A stretch of 64,000 bases of DNA, taken from Tessaracoccus sp. MC1865. GTDB taxonomy: Bacteria > Actinomycetota > Actinomycetes > Propionibacteriales > Propionibacteriaceae. Both the position numbers and the translations under genes were made by a program. Positions 8,408-17,619 of this stretch are shown one piece after another; position 1 is the stretch's first letter, and the number at the start of each line of letters is the position of its first letter. The DNA lies in contig NZ_CP072596.1 in assembly GCF_017815535.1 (NCBI RefSeq), forward strand, positions 2,759,614-2,823,613, written 5' to 3'. A model generated the notes under the pieces. The model was given only the letters and a program-made list of their open reading frames with translations, did no database searches and was not told the DNA's origin.

Positions 8408-11400
8408 CGCGCCTTCCTTCGTTTGGCTCCTGCACCCTCACCGCCACATTGGGTTCTACTGAGCGCATCGAATCGCCGACCAGCCAACCCTCACCGATTT
8501 GGCCGAAGCGTTTCAGCAGAGCTGAGTCATCCTTAGGTAGGCGTTCATAGCGTAAGCTAGATCCCTCACCACGGAGCTTTTTTGCACGCCAATCCCAATC
8601 ACGAAGAAGGCGCCAGATCGCTGACTCAGTCTCCTGCGCCTCCAGGGGGTCAGAGGCAGTGATACGCCGTGCGAGCTCCTCAACGAGTGCCTTGATTCGT
8701 CGACTAAGGTTCGGGTCACTGAGATCCATATTGATGGCATCACCAGGGCCAGCTAGGTCGGTAACCGTTTGCCGGACAAGAGTCACGATGGCTCCGGCCA
8801 GGGATCGATCTCGCGATGACAAGGACCACGGCGTCACACTGGAGGGCTCCACCCCGCGGTATAGGGCTTCGTGATAACCACGGAAAGTCTCAAAGTGGGA
8901 TCGATCGCGGGCTCTGTTGGGCCGGAACAACGTTGTGACCAGTCCTTTCGTGCCGCCACGGCCGACGCGACTAGTCGCCTGGATGTATTCTGCGGTCGTC
9001 TTCGGCTGGCCCACCATAAGCATGAGGGCCAGCCGAGGGACATCGATCCCCACTGACAACATGTTCGACGACAGGACAACGTCAACCGCATCGGGGCGCT
9101 CATCGATGCTGCGGCTCAGTGCCCTCAGATCGTCTGGGAGTTCCCCGGGACCACGACGACTCGTGAGTTCGATCAGATTTGACGTTCGGACATAGCGCTC
9201 ACGGAGGCTCAGCCGCTCCGCACGCGTCTCTAATCGACCGTTAACATCATCGAGAACAAGCGTCCCGCTGCGCCCTAGCTCTCGCAATGAATTGTGGTAC
9301 ATCACCAAGGTCCAGTAGCTATCCCGCCTAGGCTTGTCCTCGAGTGATGTTTGCCCAAGGATGTCCGGAAGTTCTAACAGGGGGGCCGCTGACGAAATCA
9401 GGGCAGAAGCTTGGGACATCGACTGCGGCATGAGGCCGACGTAGAGTCGGCCCTCGCCGCTCGCGACTGGCTTTGAGAAGAACGTCACATCGTCGTCGAG
9501 ACCTGATGGCGGGTAGAGGGCCACGTCCCTGCCATATAGTCCCCGCACCTGATCAGCGCTTGCGCGGATCGTGGCCGTCGATGCAACGATCTTGGGCGCG
9601 TGTCCGTGTTGGCTCAGCAACTGCTGGATCACCGCATCAAAAACCGCCACGGTAGTCCCCAAAGGGCCCGACAGCAGGTGCAACTCGTCCTGAATGATAA
9701 GGGATGGCTGACGATATGGTGAGTTCAGTCCCAGGAGCCGGCCCGCCATCGGGTTGAATTGGAGACGAGCAAACTTATCGACCGTGGCAAGCAAGATTGT
9801 GGGCGGGGCCTCATACAGTTGTTCATCAATCACTATGAGGGGAAGCTCACCGTGAAAATGACATTTTGCGTTCGGGCAGCGGATGATTACGTCATGCCCG
9901 ACAATCACCATCCCGTAGTTCTGGCCTTCTGATCTAGCCTCGGGCACCAGTGCAGCCTCGCACCAGGGACAGCTTTCAACCTGGAACTCGTTTGATCCTT
10001 GAGGGTTAGCGGCCTTTCGCAGGCGATTGACAGCCTCACGTGCCTCCAATTTCGTGCCCGGCGTCACCTCGTTGCCAACCCAAAGACCAATTGTGAAGGG
10101 TGCCATCCCGACCACTCTTGGGTCGGTATCTCTCATGACCTCCATGGCGCAGATGAGAGCAGCTGCTCTCTGGAACTGCTGCGCCGTCAGCAGGCGAAGC
10201 GTGTACCGAGTTATCACGGCAGTGCCGCCGCCCTTGATCCCGTCGGTGAGACGCCGCCGGAAAATCTCGATGGCGGCGAGACCCAGGTAGGCCTCAGTTT
10301 TGCCACCTCCGGTAGGGAACCAGATGAGATCCACAATTTCCCGATCGGGATGTCGCGAATCGGCAGTAGATGCTAACGAAACAAGAATGAACCCGAGCTG
10401 GAACGGTCTCCATCGAGGCTCCTCCTGTGGCCTACCACTGATGTTCGCGCCGTTGAGCATTTGCAGCCGCATGGCACTCATAGCCAGCGCAAAAGCGCGC
10501 TTCAGTAGAGTGTCCTCATCCAGCCGCTGGAGGCTCTCCTTCATACGCTCAAGAGCCACGCGTGATCGCGCCACGATTCTGGAAGCCACTTCGCTACGCG
10601 AACCGAAATGCGCGACCCGCGATTCCTGGCTACCGATCCATCCCTCAAACCCATTGACGAATCCATGAAGCGCCCTTGAGACCGAGGAAGCGTCTTGATC
10701 GATGGTCGATAAGAATTCCAAGCTCAGCGAATCATATTCCGGCGTCCCCGGGGAAAAACCCGTGGTCTCCACGTCGGAGACGACGAACGCCGGGACAGGC
10801 GTGAGCCAAATCCTTTCGCACACACCGTTCTCAACGATCCAGTCGGCGGCCATGCCATGACCAACCGCAAAGACCTGCCGGTTGCGGAAGCGTAGGTGAA
10901 GCTCCTGCGCTTCGGCATCGTCGTCGTAGGTGCGTGAGGTGTCGTATTCGAGGATGTGTCCACCACCAACGGGAGCGACTGATAGACCTGCTTGAAAGAG
11001 CATCCGCTCAACATCCGCTCGATCATTGCCCGCACTCATAGCGGTGACTCGCAGGTGTACCGTAACCAAGAAGGCGGTTCCATAAGGACGCCAGCGAGAC
11101 CCAACTTCGAGAGATGTCCCTCCCTGATCGAAGCGTTGGGTGGCGTTGCTAGAGTCCAATCCGAACACCGGAATACCCAACGGACTGCGCGCCCACCGCT
11201 GGCCACCGTCTGACTCGACTGAGGCGTAGGTCGCACCTTCTATCGTGCAGCGAATCTCGGGCTTGTCGGTCACGAAAGAGATGGCAACCGAAGTGGGGCG
11301 CCAGTCCTCCGCGAGAGGAGACGAGTCGTCTTCTTCAACGTCTCCTTCTGCTACCCCGCCAGGAGCCGAGAGGTCGGAATCGACCGGCGTAACCGGTAGT

Positions 11401-11540
11401 TCCGACTCGATGGGGAAGAGCATCCCCACGGGGTACTGCAGATGTGGACGATTCCGAAGAACTTCGAACTCTCCGTCCTCAGGTCCACAGTAGGCAGACC
11501 TCAGGTGTTCCAACGCTTTCCTCTGGGTTGGCGTCAACAT
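8394..11540 (-). CDS. drmA: DISARM helicase DrmA
   Basis: A 1048-residue SF2 helicase. I chose ATG 11540 (MLTPTQRKALEHL) because it has a GGAGAG site 4 to 9 bases upstream. The frame is open to 11951 but that part overlaps the neighbouring gene and has poor composition. Walker A is FPTGGGKTEAYLGL near residue 407, followed by the DrmA-type RYTLRLLTAQQF. A DELH box (QDELHLL) lies near 617. Helicase C motifs VGIDVPRLALM and QATSRVGRG lie near 833 to 860. The N-terminal 400 residues are a DrmA-specific region. The gene starts 19 bases after the upstream helicase fusion and overlaps drmB, so the three are co-translated. Frame intact. Confidence 0.9.
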   Translation of the reverse strand: MLTPTQRKALEHLRSAYCGPEDGEFEVLRNRPHLQYPVGMLFPIESELPVTPVDSDLSAPGGVAEGDVEEDDSSPLAEDWRPTSVAISFVTDKPEIRCTIEGATYASVESDGGQRWARSPLGIPVFGLDSSNATQRFDQGGTSLEVGSRWRPYGTAFLVTVHLRVTAMSAGNDRADVERMLFQAGLSVAPVGGGHILEYDTSRTYDDDAEAQELHLRFRNRQVFAVGHGMAADWIVENGVCERIWLTPVPAFVVSDVETTGFSPGTPEYDSLSLEFLSTIDQDASSVSRALHGFVNGFEGWIGSQESRVAHFGSRSEVASRIVARSRVALERMKESLQRLDEDTLLKRAFALAMSAMRLQMLNGANISGRPQEEPRWRPFQLGFILVSLASTADSRHPDREIVDLIWFPTGGGKTEAYLGLAAIEIFRRRLTDGIKGGGTAVITRYTLRLLTAQQFQRAAALICAMEVMRDTDPRVVGMAPFTIGLWVGNEVTPGTKLEAREAVNRLRKAANPQGSNEFQVESCPWCEAALVPEARSEGQNYGMVIVGHDVIIRCPNAKCHFHGELPLIVIDEQLYEAPPTILLATVDKFARLQFNPMAGRLLGLNSPYRQPSLIIQDELHLLSGPLGTTVAVFDAVIQQLLSQHGHAPKIVASTATIRASADQVRGLYGRDVALYPPSGLDDDVTFFSKPVASGEGRLYVGLMPQSMSQASALISSAAPLLELPDILGQTSLEDKPRRDSYWTLVMYHNSLRELGRSGTLVLDDVNGRLETRAERLSLRERYVRTSNLIELTSRRGPGELPDDLRALSRSIDERPDAVDVVLSSNMLSVGIDVPRLALMLMVGQPKTTAEYIQATSRVGRGGTKGLVTTLFRPNRARDRSHFETFRGYHEALYRGVEPSSVTPWSLSSRDRSLAGAIVTLVRQTVTDLAGPGDAINMDLSDPNLSRRIKALVEELARRITASDPLEAQETESAIWRLLRDWDWRAKKLRGEGSSLRYERLPKDDSALLKRFGQIGEGWLVGDSMRSVEPNVAVRVQEPNEGRRDGTD

Positions 11541-11559
11541 TTGCTCTCCTATCAGGCAT

Positions 11560-14500
11560 CTACCATCTGCGATGGCCCCAGTATTCTTCGTACTCGCGGT
11601 AGCCCAGGAAGTCATTGAGATCGCCGAAGTTGTCAGCGAGGTCCACGATGAGACACTCCTCCTTGCCGCCATTTCTCGGTCCACGTAAACCGCGCCCGGC
11701 CATCTGAATGTACGCATTCGGGCTAATGGTTGGGCGGGCAATGTACAGAGCCTTGACGCCAGGGGCATCGAACCCCTGGATGAGGAGGTCACAGTTCGCG
11801 AGGATCTGAGTCTCGCCATTCTTGAACTTCTTGATTGCTTCCTGCCTCTGGTATCGGCCGGTCTGCCCGCTGACAGAATCTGCAGTCGCACCCCTATAGC
11901 GCAGAGTGGCGGCGAGCACCTGCGCTGACAGCACGCTGGGAGTAAAGACAAGGATGGGCCATTCAGGGTCCTGGGACAGTACGTGATCGGCGAGGATCCT
12001 CATGCGTTCCTGATCTCGTCCGACCCGGTCCATCACGACGGCGGAGAAGCGTCGGCTCTTTGCAGCGTCTGCTCGCTCCTTGGGGTCCAGGTCGACCTTC
12101 ACACCAGGCAGAACTTCATGGCGGACCCTGGCCAGAACACCGCGCTTGACCAGCTCGTCATACTGGTGCTGCCCCTCCGTGAAGGCCGTTAGCCTGTGGC
12201 TTCCGTAGCGGGTGGCGAGGTTCGCTGTGCCCTGGCCGGATTGGCCCTTGAAGGGAGTCGCTGATAGACCCACGAGCGGGCGATCCCAACTGCGCCCGTC
12301 TATGCCAAGCCACTGGAAGATTCTCGTGTAAAGCGTCGAGTCACCACTCCTATGCGCTTCGTCCACGATCACCGCTGCAGGCTTCGACAGCCACTCGTAT
12401 TCCGCCCTCCCCAGGACCACGTCAAGCTTTGCGTCGGTTGCTACGACAACAGAGAATTCCGTCTCTGGCCGAGATACGTCGTTGCTTTCCCAGAGACGTC
12501 CAACGGTGAGGGGGCGCTCGTCGCCCAATCCTCGCCAGACGGTGCTCCAAGTCTGGACTGCCTGCTCACACAGTTCCTGCGACTGAGCGATCCAGAGCAC
12601 TGTCCCCTGGAGATCACCACTGATGAAGGCGCGCAGGACGGTTTCAGTTGCCACCCGCGTTTTGCCAGCACCGGTTGGCAACTCCAGCATGGCTTTGAGA
12701 TGCCTTGACGTCTTCGCATCCCGTTCGGTTAATACCCGATTCATCTGGGCGCTGATCTCAGATTGAAAATCGTGAAGAGGCGGGAGTGTGACGGCCCCTG
12801 GAACTATGAATTCAGCATCCTGGCGAATTCTTCTTGTACCCGCGTACTCTGGACCGAATCCCATCCGGCGTAGCCACTGGACCGCCGCCGGGCTACCAGC
12901 CCAACTCTCGGGCACATCCCCGAATCCCAGATCCATGAACTGGTCCTTGAGGTTCTTGACTGAGTCAGTCCCGTACACCGTGAGGAAGAGATCAGCCACG
13001 GACGTGCGCCTGTTCACCAATCCTTGAGACTCAAGCCCCACCCAGAGGCCCTGGGGGAGCTGGTCTTTAAGGGTATCGTCCCCAAAATAGGCCTCCAGCC
13101 GCTGCGCATCGGTCTGTGCAGCTGCGGCTTCGGCCCTCATGGCCTCCAGCTGCGCGTTTACGCCAGCCTGCATAATGCTCAGTATGTCTGCGTGGTTGAG
13201 TCCCAATGCGAATGCGTCGCTGATCCAGTCCAAAACCTGTTTGTCACTCGCGCCGGACGCGACGATGAGATTGAGACCCTCTAGGTGCCAATCCAGCGTC
13301 TCCGATACGACGCCGTCCTCGGTCGTTACCAACTTCTCGATCTCGGCGGCACGAGTCACAGAGGCGTGTGTTAGTGCTTGCGCCCACCAGGGCTCCCGCA
13401 GCCCGGGGAAGGCGTCGAGAACCTGGTCCGATCGTTGCTCTCCAGCCCATTCGACAGAGAATGAGAAGCTGTCCTCGAATCGCATGCAGCGCAGGCTCTC
13501 GACTACTTGATCGACGTCATCCTCTGCTACCCGCAAGTACGGTTTTTGCCTGCTCCGAAGAAAGTCCTGCTGCTCATCATCATGTGCCAGGTAAACGAGG
13601 GATGGCTCCCGGCTCTCAACCCGTCCCCCCACGCGCGCGAGAATGCGCGCTGGGGCGGTGTTTGGATAGGCGACGGGCGCCGCGGCCAACACGAACTCAA
13701 GAAGAAGCTCATCCGTCACCGCACCCGGGTACTCGTCCTCGTTCAATGCTCGAGCCAAGATTTCAGGCGCTACGCAGTCAAGCTCACGGGGCAACCCCAA
13801 AGCCTCGGCCACCACCGATGGCGCTTTCAACAGAGGAAGAAAGGCATGGTATCGCGTGAGTGTGGGTGAGACGACCATCGAAGGATGAAGCGGCCCACGA
13901 ATGGTGTTGAGGAGTCCGGCTACCTCGACTGCCCACGCGACTGGCGAGGGGACCCGGTGATTGACACCTGCCTCGTCCTCGCCATCCCAAGGCTCATCAC
14001 CCCACGCCAAGAGCCGTTCGGTCCACTTAACTCTTTCTTCGCTCGAAGCATGGGAACGCAAAAGAATCAGAAGAACCGACGCTGGTCCGCTGCTGACCTC
14101 GGTGGTCGGGAATAGCGACAGGCGCTCAATAGGCCGCTCGCCCGGTCCCAAGCATGCGTTGATGGAGTCCAGCACCCACTGCTGGTACTCGGCTTCCAGC
14201 GGTTCATCTTCGAGCTGGAAGTCCTTCACGGCTCCTGAAATCACGCCGAGAGAATGCGCGAGGGGTCTCACACATCGCCGTGGATCGAGCTGCACGCTTT
14301 CAAACTCACCAGCCAAGGGTCGCTCGAGATCGATCACTCTTTGAGGCCAGTCCCACCCGCCATCGCGCGTCGGTACCTTTATGGCTGCTCCCGGGCATTC
14401 ACGGAACACCCGCTTGGCAGTCTCCAAGGGCAGGTCGAGGACGTTGTCCCAGATCTGGAGCAGTTCTTCTTCCTGCGGATCTCTGGATAGGTTCATGAGC

Positions 14501-16287
14501 CTCGCGCGAAGCAGTGTGGAGGGCGACAGATCCTGGAACCGGTTCTCTCTGAGCAACCGTTCGATACCCTCCTCCTCGAGGAACGCCTCCAACACGAATA
14601 CAGCGTCTTCGACCTCTACATCCTCCACTCTGCGCATGTAGACACCAGCGTGGTCGTCGAGGCTCTTCAGACCGGCAGTCGTGGGAATTACTCTGGCTTT
14701 GACTGCTTCCTCGCAAGCCTTTTGCGGCGCAGCTACTCGCAACGCGTCGGCAGCTGATACCAAGTCGGGACCGTCGGCCCATTCACGGAGCCATGACCTA
14801 CCACCGCGTTTCGGAAGTTGCTCTAGGGCGCGCTTCCAGTCGCGTGTCTCTTCCTCGAACAGGTCGCTGTTCTGTTGCACCGCGCAAAGCGTCCGGAGTC
14901 GAGTCAGACGCTGCCTATCGCCATAGCAACGGGGGTGGGGGACATCATCACCAGTATGCGGGGACATGCACCATGCTTCGTGAGTCCTCTCGCTGATGTC
15001 GAGTTCAGACAGGAAGTCCAGGGGCCGTAGCTCCCCAGGCTTCCGCAGAACTCCCTTCGCGTCGGGGATGAAGCAAGAAGTGGCGGCCATAGCAGGAATA
15101 AGTGTGCTGAGCTTCTGGTCTCCCCACGAGCGTATCTCTCGACCGCGGGCAGGGAGATAACGCAAGTGCAGTGCAGGATCATCCGCTGTTCTCACATTCG
15201 GAACGAGCTCAACGAACATCTCGGAAACCGTTTGGAGAATCTCTTCGTTGTAGCTATTTACTAACAGGTTCGTCCGGTCATCGTTGACGCTCCATGGAGC
15301 GTTGAAGAGTCCGCTCGCAGTTGTTTGATCGGCCAGTGGGAAGTAGGACCAAAACTTGCCGACCGCTTGGGCCCGGGTGCCTAGCGGGACGGCAACCGTC
15401 ACCTTGACCTCATCACGAGAAACAGCTTCACCGACTTCCTTCTTGGCCTCGTGTGAGGGTCGGTGCATCTGCTCAGCGACCAGCCAGTCTTCGCCTTCGC
15501 CAGAGGGCCGCTCGATACGGAGTCGCCCCGGGCCGGTTTCTCGGGAACTGTGCGATGTCGTGAAGCGGTCGTCCCCGATGACTCGTAGGCGGATTTCCCT
15601 TACCGCTCGGACAAATAGCAGGAACTCAGAGTGGAAATCCTCAACCTCGTCCCGCAGCCGGCTGAGGTTCCTCGCAGCAGGGAGTTTCACGATCGTCGTG
15701 GCCCACCGGGACAGCTCCTCCAGCACGGGGTCTTCCTGGAACTCTTCCCACGAGTCCAACAGGGTCGGCGTCCGCAGGATAGGGAACCGTGCCGCACCAC
15801 CCGGGAGCTTCGTCAGATCGGCGCGAGCCCGCTCCGCATTGAATTGGAACGAGACCGACCGGCTGAATACTTGCGGGGCCTCGGACACTGCAAGAACTGA
15901 CTTGAACCCAAGGCCGAAGCGCCCGATCTCGTCGCCTCGTTTGGCACTTAGGTGCGCGTGGAAGAGCGAACGCAATCCGCTGCTGCTGAAAGGTCGTCCT
16001 GAGTTGGCGACGTACACAGCACTGTCTTCCTCATCCAGCAGGATTTCGACCCGGCCGTGCTCTTCGCCCGAAATGCCAGCCATCGCATCAGCGCCGTTCT
16101 GGACAAGCTCCAGCAGAGTTCTGTTCGCGTAACCGCCAACACGGACAGATTCCTCCTGATTGGCATGCTCACTGATCAGGTTAGGGTTCTTCGAGTAGGC
16201 CCCCAGAGCCCGCTGATAGTGATCCTCGATCTCCTGGACCAATCCTGGATCCGGGTCCCAGTTGCTTTTGGATATCAACAAACCCAC
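11560..16287 (-). CDS. Sacsin-like HATPase fused to an SF2 helicase (DISARM-associated)
   Basis: A 1575-residue multidomain protein. Start is GTG 16285-16287 with GGAGGGG 5 bases or so upstream. Residues 1 to 250 form a GHKL/sacsin-type ATPase: N-box LLELVQNGADAMAG, G1-like VANSGRPFSS and G2-like GRFGLGFKSVL. About 900 residues of unassigned alpha/beta sequence follow. The last 385 residues are a helicase: Walker A LPTGAGKTRVA, DEAH box VIVDEAHRSGD, motif III GLSATPF, motif VI QMAGRGLRG. Such proteins are known in defence islands, but DISARM normally encodes DrmC, DrmD or DrmE at this place. It sits between the methyltransferase (73-base gap) and drmA (19-base gap). Its job here is inferred to be sensing or remodelling of invading DNA. 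Confidence 0.75.
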   Translation of the reverse strand: MGLLISKSNWDPDPGLVQEIEDHYQRALGAYSKNPNLISEHANQEESVRVGGYANRTLLELVQNGADAMAGISGEEHGRVEILLDEEDSAVYVANSGRPFSSSGLRSLFHAHLSAKRGDEIGRFGLGFKSVLAVSEAPQVFSRSVSFQFNAERARADLTKLPGGAARFPILRTPTLLDSWEEFQEDPVLEELSRWATTIVKLPAARNLSRLRDEVEDFHSEFLLFVRAVREIRLRVIGDDRFTTSHSSRETGPGRLRIERPSGEGEDWLVAEQMHRPSHEAKKEVGEAVSRDEVKVTVAVPLGTRAQAVGKFWSYFPLADQTTASGLFNAPWSVNDDRTNLLVNSYNEEILQTVSEMFVELVPNVRTADDPALHLRYLPARGREIRSWGDQKLSTLIPAMAATSCFIPDAKGVLRKPGELRPLDFLSELDISERTHEAWCMSPHTGDDVPHPRCYGDRQRLTRLRTLCAVQQNSDLFEEETRDWKRALEQLPKRGGRSWLREWADGPDLVSAADALRVAAPQKACEEAVKARVIPTTAGLKSLDDHAGVYMRRVEDVEVEDAVFVLEAFLEEEGIERLLRENRFQDLSPSTLLRARLMNLSRDPQEEELLQIWDNVLDLPLETAKRVFRECPGAAIKVPTRDGGWDWPQRVIDLERPLAGEFESVQLDPRRCVRPLAHSLGVISGAVKDFQLEDEPLEAEYQQWVLDSINACLGPGERPIERLSLFPTTEVSSGPASVLLILLRSHASSEERVKWTERLLAWGDEPWDGEDEAGVNHRVPSPVAWAVEVAGLLNTIRGPLHPSMVVSPTLTRYHAFLPLLKAPSVVAEALGLPRELDCVAPEILARALNEDEYPGAVTDELLLEFVLAAAPVAYPNTAPARILARVGGRVESREPSLVYLAHDDEQQDFLRSRQKPYLRVAEDDVDQVVESLRCMRFEDSFSFSVEWAGEQRSDQVLDAFPGLREPWWAQALTHASVTRAAEIEKLVTTEDGVVSETLDWHLEGLNLIVASGASDKQVLDWISDAFALGLNHADILSIMQAGVNAQLEAMRAEAAAAQTDAQRLEAYFGDDTLKDQLPQGLWVGLESQGLVNRRTSVADLFLTVYGTDSVKNLKDQFMDLGFGDVPESWAGSPAAVQWLRRMGFGPEYAGTRRIRQDAEFIVPGAVTLPPLHDFQSEISAQMNRVLTERDAKTSRHLKAMLELPTGAGKTRVATETVLRAFISGDLQGTVLWIAQSQELCEQAVQTWSTVWRGLGDERPLTVGRLWESNDVSRPETEFSVVVATDAKLDVVLGRAEYEWLSKPAAVIVDEAHRSGDSTLYTRIFQWLGIDGRSWDRPLVGLSATPFKGQSGQGTANLATRYGSHRLTAFTEGQHQYDELVKRGVLARVRHEVLPGVKVDLDPKERADAAKSRRFSAVVMDRVGRDQERMRILADHVLSQDPEWPILVFTPSVLSAQVLAATLRYRGATADSVSGQTGRYQRQEAIKKFKNGETQILANCDLLIQGFDAPGVKALYIARPTISPNAYIQMAGRGLRGPRNGGKEECLIVDLADNFGDLNDFLGYREYEEYWGHRRW

Positions 16288-16360
16288 GATGCCCCTCCTC
16301 GACTACGTAGGCATGAGGCTAGCGGACTTCACTGACAAACTCGCGACTAACCCGTAGTTA

Positions 16361-17488
16361 TCAAGCGTCGATGCACAGGCACCTGTCTGGTGCTTCGAGC
16401 GCTTCTGCCACCACTTGACCGATGGCCTTGCCCAGGGGGATCGGGACAGCATTCCCGATCTGCCTGGCGATCGACGTCTTCGTGCCCGCCCAGCGATAGG
16501 AATCAGGAAAACCCTGCAGGCGCGCTGCCTCATGGTGAGTGAGCGCTCGGTCCTCCGTTGGGTGGATGTATCTGCCTTTTTCCGGCTTGAAGAACTCCGT
16601 ACGAATTGTCACGGAGGGGCGAGCGCTTCGGAGACGTCCCATTACGTCTCCACTCCCGCTGGTGTGTTTGCGCCAACATGGAGCCTTGAGTTCGTCCGGG
16701 AGGTCAAATCGGTTGCCTCCAGGGGGTATGCACTGGAACCGATCGAGCGAAACCTGTTTGTAGTTCCTGGTTATGTGCAGCTCTGCCGTGGTGAACGGCC
16801 CTGGAACAAGATTGCCCAAGCTGTTCATCGACCGATCCGGCAACTCGGTCCGCGTGACGGCGGGTTCCAATCCTGCAAAGGCGTCCCGAACGGACCTCCA
16901 TTCGCTTGGCTGGTGTGTCGGTACGGGCCAACCGGGTCTAGGCATGTCCCTACGCCACCCAAGGAGGATGGCACGCTTACGAAGCTGGTGCGCGCCATAA
17001 TCGGCGGCGTTGAGGACTCTCGCTTCGATGACGTAGTTCTCAAGCGGCGCTCCGGGGAGGGTCCACTCCTCCAAGGCAGCTAACTCCGCAGACTTCATGA
17101 ACACCGCGACGTTCTCTAGCACGAAGTACTTCGGCTGAGCCTTCTCAAGCGTTCGAGCGTACTGCACCCAAAGTTGGTTGCGCAGATCCTGAGCGTCCCT
17201 TTTCCCCAGGGTCGAAAAGCCCTGACATGGGGGACCGCCCAAGACGACGTCAACCTCGGGGACGACGTGCGAGTCCAGCCACTCTTCGATGTCACCACGG
17301 TGGATCACATCGCCATGGTTCAGTTGATAGGTGGCGGCCGCATGCAAATCAAGCTCGACCGCTTGAACGACCATGAACCTGTGGCTGGCTAGCCGAAATC
17401 CCTCGCTCAGACCTCCCGCGCCTGCGAAAAGATCCAAGACACGGAGGGGAAGGATTTTCGCACTCTCCACCATGTTCCCCGTATCCAT
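16361..17488 (-). CDS. drmMII: DNA cytosine-5 methyltransferase (DISARM type II style)
   Basis: A 375-residue C5 methyltransferase with all key motifs: motif I DLFAGAGG (19-26), motif IV PCQ with catalytic Cys88, motif VI ENV (125-127), motif VIII QLRKR (168-172), motif IX RLQGFPDSY and motif X QIGNAVP. It probably marks host DNA as self. It is the first gene of the leftward operon with the HATPase helicase, drmA and drmB, and the class 2 DISARM methyltransferase is also of this type. The symbol rests on that context. A TACCCT hexamer lies 7 bases before the ATG, so the mRNA may be leaderless; no good ribosome binding site is seen. The target site cannot be read from the sequence. Confidence 0.88.
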   Translation of the reverse strand: MDTGNMVESAKILPLRVLDLFAGAGGLSEGFRLASHRFMVVQAVELDLHAAATYQLNHGDVIHRGDIEEWLDSHVVPEVDVVLGGPPCQGFSTLGKRDAQDLRNQLWVQYARTLEKAQPKYFVLENVAVFMKSAELAALEEWTLPGAPLENYVIEARVLNAADYGAHQLRKRAILLGWRRDMPRPGWPVPTHQPSEWRSVRDAFAGLEPAVTRTELPDRSMNSLGNLVPGPFTTAELHITRNYKQVSLDRFQCIPPGGNRFDLPDELKAPCWRKHTSGSGDVMGRLRSARPSVTIRTEFFKPEKGRYIHPTEDRALTHHEAARLQGFPDSYRWAGTKTSIARQIGNAVPIPLGKAIGQVVAEALEAPDRCLCIDA

Positions 17489-17619
17489 GAGGGGAAGGGT
17501 ATCTGGTTCCTCTGACCTTTTCTAGCGGGGCACGCGCCCTGCCCCACACAGTCAAGTCCGGCAGGTGAACCAGCAGCTCAGGGATCAAGAGCCACCAGCG
17601 AACCGACACACCTGGCATT

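Noticed and set aside
8394-11951. Longer version of drmA beginning at 11951
   Set aside because: The extra 137 residues overlap the upstream gene and are Ser/Arg-rich nonsense; the ATG at 11540 has a good ribosome binding site and fits the DrmA N-terminus.
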